In this document: positions 18,501-27,214 of the stretch, piece by piece
Layout: each line of letters opens with the position of its first letter
How positions within the stretch are numbered: the first letter of the stretch is position 1
DNA from: Clostridia bacterium
GTDB lineage: Bacteria; Bacillota; Clostridia; Christensenellales; CAG-314
NCBI GenBank assembly: GCA_028703495.1
Contig: JAQVMT010000017.1
Location: 1-46,348 of the forward strand
Direction of reading: 5' to 3'
Length of the DNA: 46,348 nucleotides
Program-made: the position numbers and the translations under genes
Notes under the pieces: model-generated
What the model was told of the DNA's origin: nothing
The model's database searches: none
Seen by the model: the letters and a program-made list of their open reading frames with translations, nothing else

Positions 18501-21500
18501 CTATCGACACCAACCAAGGCTTCAGATTTACCATCGATTCGGATGCGTATTATGTGGGCGACGTTCGTATTGCGGTCTTTTCCTACGGCTATTCGAACGT
18601 TAACTACGTTGTAAACGATTCGAGCGCGGCAGAGGCAATCTCACCCGCGTATGAGGTAAGAGAGATTAAGTTAACTAAGACGGGAAGCAAGTCTTATTCG
18701 ATTGCCAGAGATGATATAACAGGCTACCTTGTGGTTATTACCTACGCGACAAACGCCGAGTTTATCGTGGGTGAAAACACCGTAACCTCGGCTTTGGATA
18801 TTATTCCCGAGGATGGCGTTTACACGCTTTGGTATGTGGCGAATCACCGCCACGATGTGTCCAACGGCAACGTGACCTTCGCGTTCGCCGCAGACAACGC
18901 AAACATCGACAAGAAATTCTATGTGGATTTGGACTATGCCCTGCCCGTAGGAACCGAGATAAAGCTGTTTTACAGGGACTACACCAACCAATACGTTACG
19001 ACCGAAAATATCGGCTATTATCAAATAACTGCCAATACCTTCAAGCATACCGTAAACGGAAGCGGTGACGTTACCAACAATCATATCCGATACGTGGAAT
19101 CCGACGGTATGACGGGCTATGACGAGGACGATATTGTCGGTTACAGCCTGCTATTAGACGACTTTATGCTGATGGACTATGGTACGGGTGTTACAACCAC
19201 ACCGCAGTTTAGCGGCGAAACCTTTGCGCAGTACGTCAGCGGCACCAACGCCAAGACGGAGTTTTACTATTTCGTAATTACTCCGCCAAACGGCGCGACT
19301 ACCTTCAGCAGTGACGGCAGCAGTGCTTTAAGAAGCGCGACCTTGGGTTATAAGTACACAAACCAATCGAGTGACCTTAGCTGGATCGAGCAAAGGCGTG
19401 TTACCACGATTTACGACATCGAGGAGATCGAGCAGTATATTACCAACAACCAGGATCAGCATATTGCCGATTGCGTTTCCGAGGTAACCGTCGATTATAC
19501 CATGTATCCGACAAGGCAAACCTATGTGGAAAGCACTAGCGGTGCAAATTCTGCGACGGTTCATGTTACCGATGTCAAGTCGATGGTAAACGTCGGCACG
19601 GTGGCAAATCCTGTCTATTCGTTGATGCCGAACGATGTCAGACACGACGAAAAGTACTATATTTTGGCGATTTCCGCACTCAATTCAAGCGGTCAGCCCG
19701 TCAACCTGAATGGTGCGACAGTTACAATTGCGACCACCACGGGAACGGTTTTGACTACCTACGTTTTGGGCACGAACGATGGCTCCTATACGACAAGCAC
19801 CGCAAACGTGACAGATTCCACCGCGTCGTTTTCCGTAAGCGGCGACGTTTATTATTACTATATTCCCGTGACCGATTTGGTTGCGGTGGATTATCTGATT
19901 ATGAACGGCGAGTTTATCGTCAGTGTAAGCAGCTTGACAACCAAGACGGCTGCCGAGGAAGCTGCCAATCATTACGGTTATTTGCTAACCGGCGGAACCT
20001 ATACCGTCGATGTCGAGCTTTTGGAGTCCGAGAACCAGTTAAAGCCGGGAATGGGTGAGCTTTTGGGAATGAAGGCAGAGGTAGAGCTTATCTACAACGC
20101 ATATCCGGGTGTTTGGACGAACAACGACACCGTGCGTTACGTTAAAATGGGCGATACGGTTGCAAAACCCGAAAACCCCGCATACGATGGTTATATCTTC
20201 CTCGGCTGGTACAAGCAAACCTCTTACGTCAGCGGCGTTCGTACGTTGGAGGCTACGCCTTACGACTTTTCCACGATGGTAACCGGCGACATTACGCTGG
20301 TTGCAAGGTGGGCTGCGATTACCTTCGGCGATGACGGTAACGCTTCGACCACGGCGGGTACGGCTGCCGATCCCTATCAAATCGGCAATTCCTTCTCCGC
20401 GGCGTCGCAGAATAGTGATTTGACAATTTCCGAGGCGGAGTACGGTGTGATGCAGCTAAGGCTGTTGCAGGGACTTATAAACGGCGACATCGTCCACTAT
20501 AATGGTGCGACGGTGACGGCTTCGGATTTCGCGGACGAACATTATAAGCTTGTTTACAATCTAACCGTTTCGGGCACATGGACACCGATTGGCTCGAGAA
20601 CGCAGCCTTTTGTGGGCGTTTTCGACGGAGATGGCAAGAAGATTACATTTGCGGAGGGTACGTTATTTACCTCGGATACGGGAAACGATATAGGACTTTT
20701 CGGTTGGGTTACATCGGAATTGGCTGAATACGCATCTGCAGGTCATACTTATTACCTTCCAACCGTCAAGAATTTGACTGTTGGCGGATATATTTACGCG
20801 CCGTACGCCACCTGCGTAGGGGCAATTGTCGGAGTTTGCGCGGATGCGTCGATTCTCAATTGTGTAAGCGAAGCGGTTGTCACGGGCTACGACAAGGTCG
20901 GCGGCATCGTCGGCTTATCGGTTGCATCGCTTGTGCAGGATTGTTCTACCCAAACGACGTACACCTTTGAAAGTGGCGAAACCTTGGCTGCGGCATCGCT
21001 GTCGAGTGATAACAAGACAATTACCTACAATTACGCGTACGCTTCGGGTGCGAAGATTTCCGGCACAAAGGAAGTCGGCGGCATCGTCGGCGTTGCAGAT
21101 AACATATATCAATTAATTTTTGAAGGAATTATTCTGTCGTTATACGACAACATCATCGACAACTGCGTAAATAACGCGCCTGTTACTGCGTACGACGGTG
21201 ATGCGGGCGGTATTGTTGCGTGCGCCTTGAAGGCATATGTATTTAATTGTGCAAACGAGGAGGAGACGATTGTAACCGCAGCTGCCTACAGCGGAAGCGC
21301 ATGTGTGGGCGGAATTTCGGGCAGAATCTTTTACGGCAGCTTCTGTATCAACAACATCAATTACGGAACGGTTGTCGGCGCGAAAAGCACGAAGGACATT
21401 TATGTCGGAGGAATTGCGGGACGGTGCGGAGAGGCGTCATTACTTAATAACGTCAATACGGGTGCGCTGTTCGGTGTGGAAAAAATCGGAATCATAACCG

Positions 21501-24500
21501 CTTCCATTACGGCAAGTACTCACTTCGGCTATGGATACGCGGCAAGAAACGGCGGAGTTTACCTTCGCGCGACCGATTCACCCGAATACGTGGTGGTTTC
21601 GGACAACGATAAGAAGCTTGTCGGTGGCTTTACCAATTTCTATGATTACGCGTCACAGTCCTTCTATTTCTACAATAATCTTTCGGTTGGCGATAAGTAT
21701 ATGAGCTCTTATCAAAACAACGCGTGGGCGGACGAAGTGTTTGTTTCGGTCGAGTTTGCCGACCATATTTTGGAACAGGCATACGGCGTAACCCTTCCGC
21801 AAAAAACCACATATACCGATTCGGTCCTTGTTCTATTAAGCAGCGGTGTTCGTTGGGTTGAGGACTATGCAACTGTTATTACCCAGCTGGGAAGCACGGC
21901 AACCAGATGCCTAAACAACGGAACGATCGGCATAAGGAAATGGACGATTTCCGATACAACGGGAAACAAAAGGATTGAATTCGGGGATTTTGCCGTATTT
22001 TCCGAAATGATTATCCACGCTCACACCGTGGAAAACGATACCGCGTTGGCAACAATGACGGGTACGACGGGCGGCTTGACGATTGCTGCAAGCACCATGT
22101 ATCAAAACGTTACCGGCGGCTCGATAAACACCGTCTATAACTACACGGACGGCGCGTTGACAAGCATAACGTTTACGGCGAATTCACACACAGGCTTCAG
22201 CTTTGCCGGTTTTTACTACTTCAACAGTGCAACGGATAAGGGCTTGACATCGATTTCCGCCTCAACGAGCGTGACATTAACGCTTACGGCTATTGCAAAT
22301 TATCCCGGTCATATCGTTGTCGGCATATTTAAGCAAGCAATGGGTTCGACCTTCTACACGCTCGAGCTTTCGTCCAACAACAACGGCGTTACGATGGGCG
22401 TTATCGATGATGTTGGCGGAAGCTATTATCAGGCGGGCAATCAAGTCGTATTGAGTGCGCGCACGGGCGACGGCTATAAATTCACGGGTTGGTTCTACAA
22501 TTCGGGAACAGCCGCAAGTCCTACTTGGACCTTGCTCGATTCCAATAAGTATTATTTTTATACGGTAAGCGCGGGCAACGCTCTTTCGGGAACGAATATA
22601 ATTCAACTTCGCGCGTTCTTCGAGGTGCAAACCTATGACTTCGAATTGACGGTCACGGGCGGCGGAAGCGTAAGCGTGGACGTTGCCGACTATAACGTGA
22701 GCGGCACTACCGTAACTGGTACTTTTGAAGCCGCATATGTTAAAGGTACGGTTGTCATAATGACCGCCGCGGAATATGTCGGAAGCAATTACTTTGTCGG
22801 TTGGTTTATCGGCAACACGCTTGTGGGAGAAAGCTTGACCTACACTCACAACATGGCGTACGAGATTTTTAAAATCGAGGCAAGATACGACACGCGCGTG
22901 ACTCTTACATTGACCACGGTCTTGGGCAAGGTCACGACATCCCCGACAACTTCGGCGATTTTGTTCGACGGACAGGAGCTGTCGAATTTGGCATACAACA
23001 ACAACTATTACACGGGTTCGAAAACACTGCCCAAGGGCTCGGTGCATATTCTGACGGCAAAGACCGATGCAGCATATACGGGCGGTTATGTCTTTGTGGG
23101 TTGGTATTTGCTTGTCGATAACGGCGTTACCAAAAACGATTTGTTGTACACCACGGCAAGAACCATTATGATAACTCACGATACGAGCTATACCATAGAA
23201 GCTCGGTACAGTAACGTTGTCGTTTCGGCAAACAACGTGGCAAACGGCACGGTGGATATTACCTACGGCGGAACGACTACGAACATTATCGGCGGAACGG
23301 TGGGCAGCTGGTCGGGAATTATCGCACAAAGTACAAGCGTTACTCTTACCGCAACGCCTGCGGCAAATACGGCATTCTACGGCTGGTATAACGGCAGCGG
23401 CACATTGCTTGGCAGCAACCTGACATACACCTTCACGGTCGGAACGGGTGCGACTGTTGTCGAAGCAAGATTCGAAAACTTCGAATTGTACGTTACCGAC
23501 ACGCGTGACGGCAGATATGCGACATATCAGACCGATGGCGGAGCAACGGGAACCGTAAACGCAAGCAATGGTTCTACCAAATTCAATGGCTTTGCCTTGG
23601 GTACAACCGTTCAATTTAACAGAAGCCCGACAGCGGGAGGCTTTGTCGGTTGGTACATTAACGGTGCATTGTATTCCAACACGGTTGCGTTTGAGTATAC
23701 GATTGCTGAGGGTGAGAACGTGATTGAGGCACGTTACAACAACACCTCTGTTTCACTCAATAACGAGGAGGCAGGCTACACCGAGGTTTACGTCAATACC
23801 ACCGCTCTAAGCGGCACCGCAAACGGTGACAATAACCCTTATGAGAGCTATTACTCAAGCGGAACAGTCCTTACACTCAAAACCTATGTAAGAACAGGTG
23901 AGGGCTTCCACGGTTGGAAGATTACAAACGGAACCACGCAAACAACACCTGCCGGAACAGGAACCGCGTACGGAAGCAGTTATACGATTTACACGACGAC
24001 TGTGACCACCAACGGCTCGTTCCTTTCGATTGAGTGCTTGTTCGACAACGTAACCGTAAGCATTTCTCCCGCAAGCGCAGGCACTGCGACGGTAACCTAC
24101 GGCGGAACGACCGTAACTATCGGCGAGGGACAGACTCATTTGACCGAGTATTCGCTGTATGTTCCTACGGGAGCTACCGTCACGATAAGCGCGAATGCCA
24201 CCGCAAGCGGTTACAGCTTCGCAGGCTGGTACTTTAATGGTGCGACAACGGCGTTCAGCACGTCAAGCCCGTACACATACACGGTCGTAAGCGGCGCAAA
24301 CAATGTCCAAGCCAAGTTCACTCAAGGCTATAACCTCGCGCTTTCGGTCAACGATACCTATTCGGGATATGTTGGCGTAACAGGTGCCGTAACGGGCACG
24401 GTCGGCAATACCACCGGCGGAAGTGCCAGCGGCGCAGCAACCGCGTCTTATAACGCAATAACGGCGGGTTCGAACATTTCGCTTACTGCAAACTACACCT

Positions 24501-25279
24501 TGAATACAAGATACGGCAACACCTTTGTGGGTTGGTACAGCAATGGCACACTGTTAAGCTCTGCTTCGACTTACACCATAAGCAGCCTTGTGCAAGACTA
24601 CACAATCGAGGCGCGTTTCCACAACACCTTCGTGTATATGAACAACGCGTACTCCTACACGACGGCGGTAACCTCCGACGGAACGACGCTTAATTCGACA
24701 AAGACCTTGACGGGTACATCCTTAACGGGAAAGGCGTGGTCGGGATATTTGGCGAATGGCGAAAATATAAGCTTGAGCTTGACACAAACAAACGGTAATT
24801 ATGGCACGTCATATGTCGGATATTTCCTCAACGGAGCAATAAACGGAGACACCGCGACAAGTACCTCCACGTCATACACCTTTACACAGGGAACGACAAA
24901 TACTTTGGATCACAACTTGATTGAGGTAAGGTTGCATAATGTGTTTATATACTTGAATAACACTTCAAATAACTATGAGTTCGATTTGAACTATTTAAAC
25001 ACTACAGTTGCTACGGTGTATCGAATAAGCAAAAACGACTACGATTACTATGACTCTTGCTATGTTCCCACATACGGTGAAAATCCACCGGTTGTAACTG
25101 TACGTATCGAGTCGGGAGCTAGTGCAAGACGTTGTAACTATTATGTGAATTCCGATATATCATATACTAGCCGAACCTATATCCAAACGGATAGTATTTG
25201 GTCGACTTATGATAATGAGGTTGATTATACATTGACAAGTAACGATGCATACTATTATATTCGCATAAGAAATAATTAA
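12581..25279 (+). CDS. Giant (4232-residue) adhesin with GLUG and InlB-like repeats
   Basis: Predicted cell-surface protein covering 12.7 kb. Residues 1-30 are charged; a helix spans about 31-51 (AVLILAIVVFAISLIFAV), with no LAKY and no lipobox. Block 1 (about 350-1070) has at least ten 'GG-I/V-x-G' units typical of GLUG-motif beta-helical repeats. The middle (about 1100-2500) is beta-rich and includes one 'FYAKW' module near 1940. A Listeria-Bacteroides repeat follows at 2510-2570 (FLGWYKQ...LVARW), then ADPYQIG at about 2593 and a second GLUG block (2746-2950). From about 3200 to 4100 there are some ten InlB-like units centred on 'F-x-GWY', with spacing of 90-110 residues. There is no LPXTG, so anchoring is probably by the N-terminal helix unless it is cleaved. 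Shine-Dalgarno GAGGT at 12572. Likely adhesion or matrix scaffold. Confidence 0.85.
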   Translation: MKDKSAISDINKAQSDVKTIKRDKIDGAARIAVLILAIVVFAISLIFAVGDFHGGGVGSATDYDYTYNMLVAKTSYTTTYVSGIKVYALEDANGDALVVSPNNDGLNYYAYYVVPGSTFTLTVVSETRLFSNWLLGASYTAADLNTTESTSTQEHTEELTMPAAASNANPVVFRTSVTAPTESDKGEYMSGAFNISSEAHVIAFMCLLNKSEPDAGWSQAVLDVINEWFSYTHSTYASAGAVYNNSAYYNKIQYGYFKITEAFTITYSNYAGIGHLRSEAFKGVFDGGDISFQIVASKDLGTVHENEEALGFFGFVLGENHKSCVIRRLNIAGSASISSQKNTASTDNTVYVGGVAGYVGTDVILRDITCGVSISGESYHVDMVGGMFAGYIESNIDFNSGVTIVASNPVNTLYSSGSSDLSLGTFVGYAVGNYVNGLYMDFVTLTCIANSVEGGNVCVGGICGTYGLGASDVRFVDVELDCETAFTLRAIGDGVYTSGATSVAYANTASAICGGILGYLYPVGNTIGTLTMVNLTVVANYTSYIEARNIDSESVCSVYAGGRIGIIDKNIPTANLLFKTGEGYGGDNKYEWALDAPLYIRAVQNGLSGVCSDNSAKYYGRAIAGGFVGMGIMNYSGTSVTDRNIIFFNNPDKKINIEAIQSQTSSHIGYNSSATNQTGFSDTGHVCAGMMVGLLNDRNGTATNTYSHEIIIASGVTVRGTREEGSTNYGNINVGGITGFSCGNSFTDITLLANDCKILAESMSHSVCYSVSDETTSNNTVAYAGLNCLFLGGLVGNYMGVSGSFVSMTDCNIAGYVYNQNDPLLYTNAEIGSTGSSLHVEGIQNTISNKANFCDEAYVGGLVGRQMFAHLSGCGFYGYGGEGDGVFLVAHFNPDTVMVGGIVGYTRVAPDDTTNTTIYNCTMINSIVRVDATSVAESGDGSTKDIFAAGIVGAFWIPSGGTGNVTGCTTTDCEIIAYGYGASAQVYVAGIIGGAAWSGTVNITDCIAFNNTMHSKADSQTTTYATKSMAFASGIIGHYLCSGSVSYCGAIDNVIFAESDCNQAAAGILTQYNASSFEGNQVNGNVNNCYSNSLLKINPTYISDTNIGTHTKVYALARYVTGANNYYHLYNADATKFLSATPTTSGTSNYPDSSGTPIRDDHRQINYSAATEVNFNSSGYTNNVSSDTSGIITSNNNVSVPDIINARTSTVMKNSYHLEVINTNTFGTNEKYWSVVNGTNGDYLVSDIGTLDEGSATYLYIWFHPSSTYANASFVPTASNVEAAHANGWYVFTSIYAQRNNVTYSNVDFSGSFADSDDNIIGTETENNVTNVDNITYGNDFEDLYAVINTNTGDANYLSYKDVHIKVHSSQTVLYYYCGYSSLQQLTYILNDPSNVLSSYASIYFNQVSINTEDATVVARYAALTGYSAAQISSGTIKIAQVVISLKLGATKDLISYKNYSGYSTSGTLWSNLSASQKNTANFYTETDQYIFSPYLYFELSTIPANFNITRVYRRYYLNFYVDKNELIGHTLDETTVPANTADNPLGTVALPYQMFNGSYYTIYPLLTSRFAYSWVLNADGLYDKTYVTYTGRQYTNLVDYEYVVNLTDTDDVDTINGAGELKINRNSATLRQIRMTLASDTTQKEDVYYYSSQPFVVTTSINGGYFKGLDVASNEADYIFTLKNLTGFSNNPTELSVDITYASGCSVTITLSRESNALLSSVILTANDEIISSNENSLAAYYFKADYTDNGYIIKVYREPHGSTSTERVPIMYITSADGVITVIVKEGLVGNPFYSGTGNEADTQSIATEMYIYAKFPIEYIITLDLNNDFDQRDSMTDDLRVKTFSIEASEFSFTYTQMFGASTIWGQEINAWINGITDTTSNAYKTETDFYTKYGVKLYGYELDGFFLIRGAGSSDNYGAQISEVTQPITTSNIFYAKWLYQIEYVESPGTEINANFVESYLQTENNIMIPIDTNQGFRFTIDSDAYYVGDVRIAVFSYGYSNVNYVVNDSSAAEAISPAYEVREIKLTKTGSKSYSIARDDITGYLVVITYATNAEFIVGENTVTSALDIIPEDGVYTLWYVANHRHDVSNGNVTFAFAADNANIDKKFYVDLDYALPVGTEIKLFYRDYTNQYVTTENIGYYQITANTFKHTVNGSGDVTNNHIRYVESDGMTGYDEDDIVGYSLLLDDFMLMDYGTGVTTTPQFSGETFAQYVSGTNAKTEFYYFVITPPNGATTFSSDGSSALRSATLGYKYTNQSSDLSWIEQRRVTTIYDIEEIEQYITNNQDQHIADCVSEVTVDYTMYPTRQTYVESTSGANSATVHVTDVKSMVNVGTVANPVYSLMPNDVRHDEKYYILAISALNSSGQPVNLNGATVTIATTTGTVLTTYVLGTNDGSYTTSTANVTDSTASFSVSGDVYYYYIPVTDLVAVDYLIMNGEFIVSVSSLTTKTAAEEAANHYGYLLTGGTYTVDVELLESENQLKPGMGELLGMKAEVELIYNAYPGVWTNNDTVRYVKMGDTVAKPENPAYDGYIFLGWYKQTSYVSGVRTLEATPYDFSTMVTGDITLVARWAAITFGDDGNASTTAGTAADPYQIGNSFSAASQNSDLTISEAEYGVMQLRLLQGLINGDIVHYNGATVTASDFADEHYKLVYNLTVSGTWTPIGSRTQPFVGVFDGDGKKITFAEGTLFTSDTGNDIGLFGWVTSELAEYASAGHTYYLPTVKNLTVGGYIYAPYATCVGAIVGVCADASILNCVSEAVVTGYDKVGGIVGLSVASLVQDCSTQTTYTFESGETLAAASLSSDNKTITYNYAYASGAKISGTKEVGGIVGVADNIYQLIFEGIILSLYDNIIDNCVNNAPVTAYDGDAGGIVACALKAYVFNCANEEETIVTAAAYSGSACVGGISGRIFYGSFCINNINYGTVVGAKSTKDIYVGGIAGRCGEASLLNNVNTGALFGVEKIGIITASITASTHFGYGYAARNGGVYLRATDSPEYVVVSDNDKKLVGGFTNFYDYASQSFYFYNNLSVGDKYMSSYQNNAWADEVFVSVEFADHILEQAYGVTLPQKTTYTDSVLVLLSSGVRWVEDYATVITQLGSTATRCLNNGTIGIRKWTISDTTGNKRIEFGDFAVFSEMIIHAHTVENDTALATMTGTTGGLTIAASTMYQNVTGGSINTVYNYTDGALTSITFTANSHTGFSFAGFYYFNSATDKGLTSISASTSVTLTLTAIANYPGHIVVGIFKQAMGSTFYTLELSSNNNGVTMGVIDDVGGSYYQAGNQVVLSARTGDGYKFTGWFYNSGTAASPTWTLLDSNKYYFYTVSAGNALSGTNIIQLRAFFEVQTYDFELTVTGGGSVSVDVADYNVSGTTVTGTFEAAYVKGTVVIMTAAEYVGSNYFVGWFIGNTLVGESLTYTHNMAYEIFKIEARYDTRVTLTLTTVLGKVTTSPTTSAILFDGQELSNLAYNNNYYTGSKTLPKGSVHILTAKTDAAYTGGYVFVGWYLLVDNGVTKNDLLYTTARTIMITHDTSYTIEARYSNVVVSANNVANGTVDITYGGTTTNIIGGTVGSWSGIIAQSTSVTLTATPAANTAFYGWYNGSGTLLGSNLTYTFTVGTGATVVEARFENFELYVTDTRDGRYATYQTDGGATGTVNASNGSTKFNGFALGTTVQFNRSPTAGGFVGWYINGALYSNTVAFEYTIAEGENVIEARYNNTSVSLNNEEAGYTEVYVNTTALSGTANGDNNPYESYYSSGTVLTLKTYVRTGEGFHGWKITNGTTQTTPAGTGTAYGSSYTIYTTTVTTNGSFLSIECLFDNVTVSISPASAGTATVTYGGTTVTIGEGQTHLTEYSLYVPTGATVTISANATASGYSFAGWYFNGATTAFSTSSPYTYTVVSGANNVQAKFTQGYNLALSVNDTYSGYVGVTGAVTGTVGNTTGGSASGAATASYNAITAGSNISLTANYTLNTRYGNTFVGWYSNGTLLSSASTYTISSLVQDYTIEARFHNTFVYMNNAYSYTTAVTSDGTTLNSTKTLTGTSLTGKAWSGYLANGENISLSLTQTNGNYGTSYVGYFLNGAINGDTATSTSTSYTFTQGTTNTLDHNLIEVRLHNVFIYLNNTSNNYEFDLNYLNTTVATVYRISKNDYDYYDSCYVPTYGENPPVVTVRIESGASARRCNYYVNSDISYTSRTYIQTDSIWSTYDNEVDYTLTSNDAYYYIRIRNN

Positions 25280-25430
25280 CGCGGATTAGTTTATCGCCCA
25301 AACGCGTAAACAAACCAAACAATACGATTCGGAGAGGTCTTGCGTAAGCGGGACTTTTCAGATATGTAAATCCAAACCTACGCATACGCCCCACACGCAT
25401 TATCAATAATCAAACCCCACACAAAATAAA

Positions 25431-25462
25431 GGAACGCCCCACAACGGAGCGTTCTTTTTTTT
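25431..25462 (+). terminator. Rho-independent terminator after the giant adhesin gene
   Basis: GAACGC(C)CC pairs with GG(A)GCGTTC across a 5-base loop and is followed by eight T. It lies about 150 bases after the stop and would end the whole fibre operon. Confidence 0.8.
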
Positions 25463-25513
25463 GAGCTTGCTTGCGCGATTTTTCCTCAATGAATCAGAGG
25501 CGTATTAACTCAT

Positions 25514-25660
25514 TTTGCCAATTGACAAGAGGCGTTTAATTCAAGTTGCCAATGGAAAGAGGCTTTTTATAAAGCAATTTGCCAATGACAAGAGCGTTAC
25601 ATAATTCAATTTGCCAATTTATAAGATGTGATTAATAAGTAATTTGCTAATGGATAACGC
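25514..25660 (+). repeat. Degenerate ~32 bp tandem repeat, five units
   Basis: TTTGCCAAT-like unit starts are at 25514, 25545, 25578, 25610 and 25643, with AGAGGCGTT-like second halves. The unit sequence drifts from copy to copy. It lies between two convergent genes. There are no conserved repeat/unique spacer blocks, so it is not CRISPR. Confidence 0.8.
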
Positions 25661-25670
25661 GAAGCCCTAT

Positions 25671-25698
25671 AAAGCTGCTTCCGAATAAAGCAGCTTTT
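25671..25698. terminator. Bidirectional terminator between convergent genes
   Basis: AAAGCTGCTT pairs with AAGCAGCTTT; there is a T run on the + strand and an A run (T run on the - strand) on the other side. It suits termination of the - strand lipoprotein gene that ends at 25727 as well as read-through from the left. Confidence 0.72.
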
Positions 25699-25726
25699 CC
25701 GCCTGTCGGCTGCGCTATATGCAAAG

Positions 25727-26722
25727 CTACTTTCCGATTTTGTCGGCAATTTTGTTATAGATCAGCTTGTCGAAGGGCGCGTACTCGGTCAGCTCGCCTG
25801 CGTTGATCATTATATCCTGAAGGCGGATGAAGCTTTCCTCGGTCATCGAGGGCGTTGTCATCCAAGCATCGATTTCGGTATAGCTTTTGAGTGCGACGGC
25901 AATATCCTCAACGGTGGTTCCATCGAAGTGGCTTGCAATAAGCGCGGCTGTTTGGTTGTAATCGTTATTTTTGATGTATTGATTGGCGCGGTAAATGCAA
26001 TCCAAAAACTTCTCCAACATATCCGCGTTCTCGTTTATGTACGACTGCGTTGCTATGTAGGCGGTGTAGGGAATTTCCCCGCTTTCGGTGCCGATGCTGC
26101 AAAGGTTATAGCCGATTTTTTCCAACACTACTTGGGTTGCCGTCGGCTCGAACAGCGGTACATAATCGCCTGTTCCCGATGAAAACGCGGGCGCAAGCAT
26201 ATTGAATTGCACGGAGTAGTTCATCGTGATGTTTTCGCCGTCAAAATAGCCCTTTTGATTTAAAACATACTGCAAGGTCATCGCGGGCACGCCTCCGCGC
26301 CTTCCCATAATTATCTCCTTGCCCTCGAGGACGCTCCAATCGAAGTCCTCGTCCGTTCTGCCGATTAAAAAGCTTCCGTCACGCTTGGTAAGCTGTCCGA
26401 AGACCACGGGATAGTCGTTTCGCCCTTCGTTATACACATAAATGCACGCCTCGGGCCCCATCAAGCCTACATCTGCCGCATCGGTGAGTAACGCTGTCAT
26501 TACCTTGTCGGCTCCGCCACCGTTCGTCAGCTCGATAGTAATGCCCGCTTCTTCAAAGTAGCCCAAGCTCATCGCAACGTATTGCGGTGCGTAGAATATC
26601 GAGTGAGTAACCTCGTTTAGCCGAATCACACCCTTTTCCTCGTTGGGCTTACAAGCAGTCATCGTCATGCAAACGCACGCTAACAAAGCCAACAGAAACA
26701 CAATCGGAATTTTTCTTCTCAT
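25727..26722 (-). CDS. NMT1/SsuA-like ABC-type solute-binding lipoprotein
   Basis: A 331-residue lipoprotein with MRRK, a hydrophobic stretch and the lipobox MTAC; the mature protein starts at Cys24. The opening IRLNEVTHSIFYAPQYVAM, then LGYFEEAGITIEL, 'GGGADKVMTALLTDAADVG' and the GRRGG segment match the NMT1/ThiY/SsuA fold of periplasmic-type binding proteins for nitrate, sulfonates or pyrimidine precursors of thiamine. The ligand cannot be read from the sequence. A strong Shine-Dalgarno (GGAGGT, complement of 26729-26734) precedes the ATG. No permease or ATPase gene adjoins it, and it is convergent with the adhesin operon, so it is either an orphan or works with a transporter elsewhere. 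Confidence 0.88.
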   Translation of the reverse strand: MRRKIPIVFLLALLACVCMTMTACKPNEEKGVIRLNEVTHSIFYAPQYVAMSLGYFEEAGITIELTNGGGADKVMTALLTDAADVGLMGPEACIYVYNEGRNDYPVVFGQLTKRDGSFLIGRTDEDFDWSVLEGKEIIMGRRGGVPAMTLQYVLNQKGYFDGENITMNYSVQFNMLAPAFSSGTGDYVPLFEPTATQVVLEKIGYNLCSIGTESGEIPYTAYIATQSYINENADMLEKFLDCIYRANQYIKNNDYNQTAALIASHFDGTTVEDIAVALKSYTEIDAWMTTPSMTEESFIRLQDIMINAGELTEYAPFDKLIYNKIADKIGK

Positions 26723-26921
26723 CTATTTACCTCCGTTTTTCCGCTTTGCGCGGTTTATTAGATTATATGCCTTTATTGCTTTTACTGTTACAGCAAAGCC
26801 GATTTTACGTTCGGCACATTCAACAGCTTATATTCATTGAAGTATGCAAAAACAGAACTTTCGTAACGAACGCAACTTGCAACGTTCAAAAACACAAATT
26901 ATAAAATGAATGTCAAATCAA

Positions 26922-26950
26922 TTGAAAAAATTTTCAAAGTGATATATAAT
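26922..26950 (+). promoter_or_regulatory. Promoter of the glycerol kinase transcript
   Basis: TTGAAA (26922-26927) and a perfect TATAAT (26945-26950) are separated by 17 bases in an AT-rich stretch. Transcription from it would produce a leader of about 255 bases carrying the repeat array described next. The rest of the 26723-26921 gap shows no gene and presumably holds the divergent promoter of the - strand lipoprotein. Confidence 0.6.
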
Positions 26951-27001
26951 GTAAATGGAGAAGCATAATCTTTTTCGGGTATTGGGAAAAAAATAACTAC
27001 T

Positions 27002-27190
27002 AAGCGGTACATTTTGGCATCGGACGATTGAATTATCGGTGCGCGAACGGTGGTTGAGATGGAATTTCAAGTGCGCGAACGATGGTTGAAAGGGAAATAT
27101 AGCGTGCGAACGGTGGTTGCACGGTAACTTCAAGTGCGCGAACGGTGGTTGAGATGGAATTTCAAGTGCGCGAACGATGGTTGAAAGGTT
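27002..27190 (+). repeat. Decayed copy of the glpK 5' end expanded into a 31-32 bp array
   Basis: Bases 27002-27056 align without gaps to 27224-27278 inside glpK, starting with the shared AAGCGGTACATTTTGGC and including GTGCG.GA.CGGTGGTT (about 43 of 55 bases identical by eye). The copy would read TKRYILASDD and then stop. Its second part, GTGCGCGAACGGTGGTTG, then repeats at about 27071, 27102, 27134 and 27165. The array lies in the mRNA leader of glpK. Confidence 0.8.
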
Positions 27191-27214
27191 GTCTTTTCGT
27201 ACGGAGGGGAGGTA

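Noticed and set aside
22277-23614. 445-codon open frame on the - strand
   Set aside because: It lies fully inside the giant adhesin gene, has no ribosome-binding site, and its Cys/Arg/Ser/His-rich composition is that of an antisense shadow.
25514-25660. Possible CRISPR array (regular ~32 bp spacing)
   Set aside because: The whole unit repeats with drift; there are no constant repeats with unique spacers and no cas genes.
27039-27190. Possible CRISPR array or operator series in the glpK leader
   Set aside because: Units derive from the glpK coding sequence and have no spacer structure.
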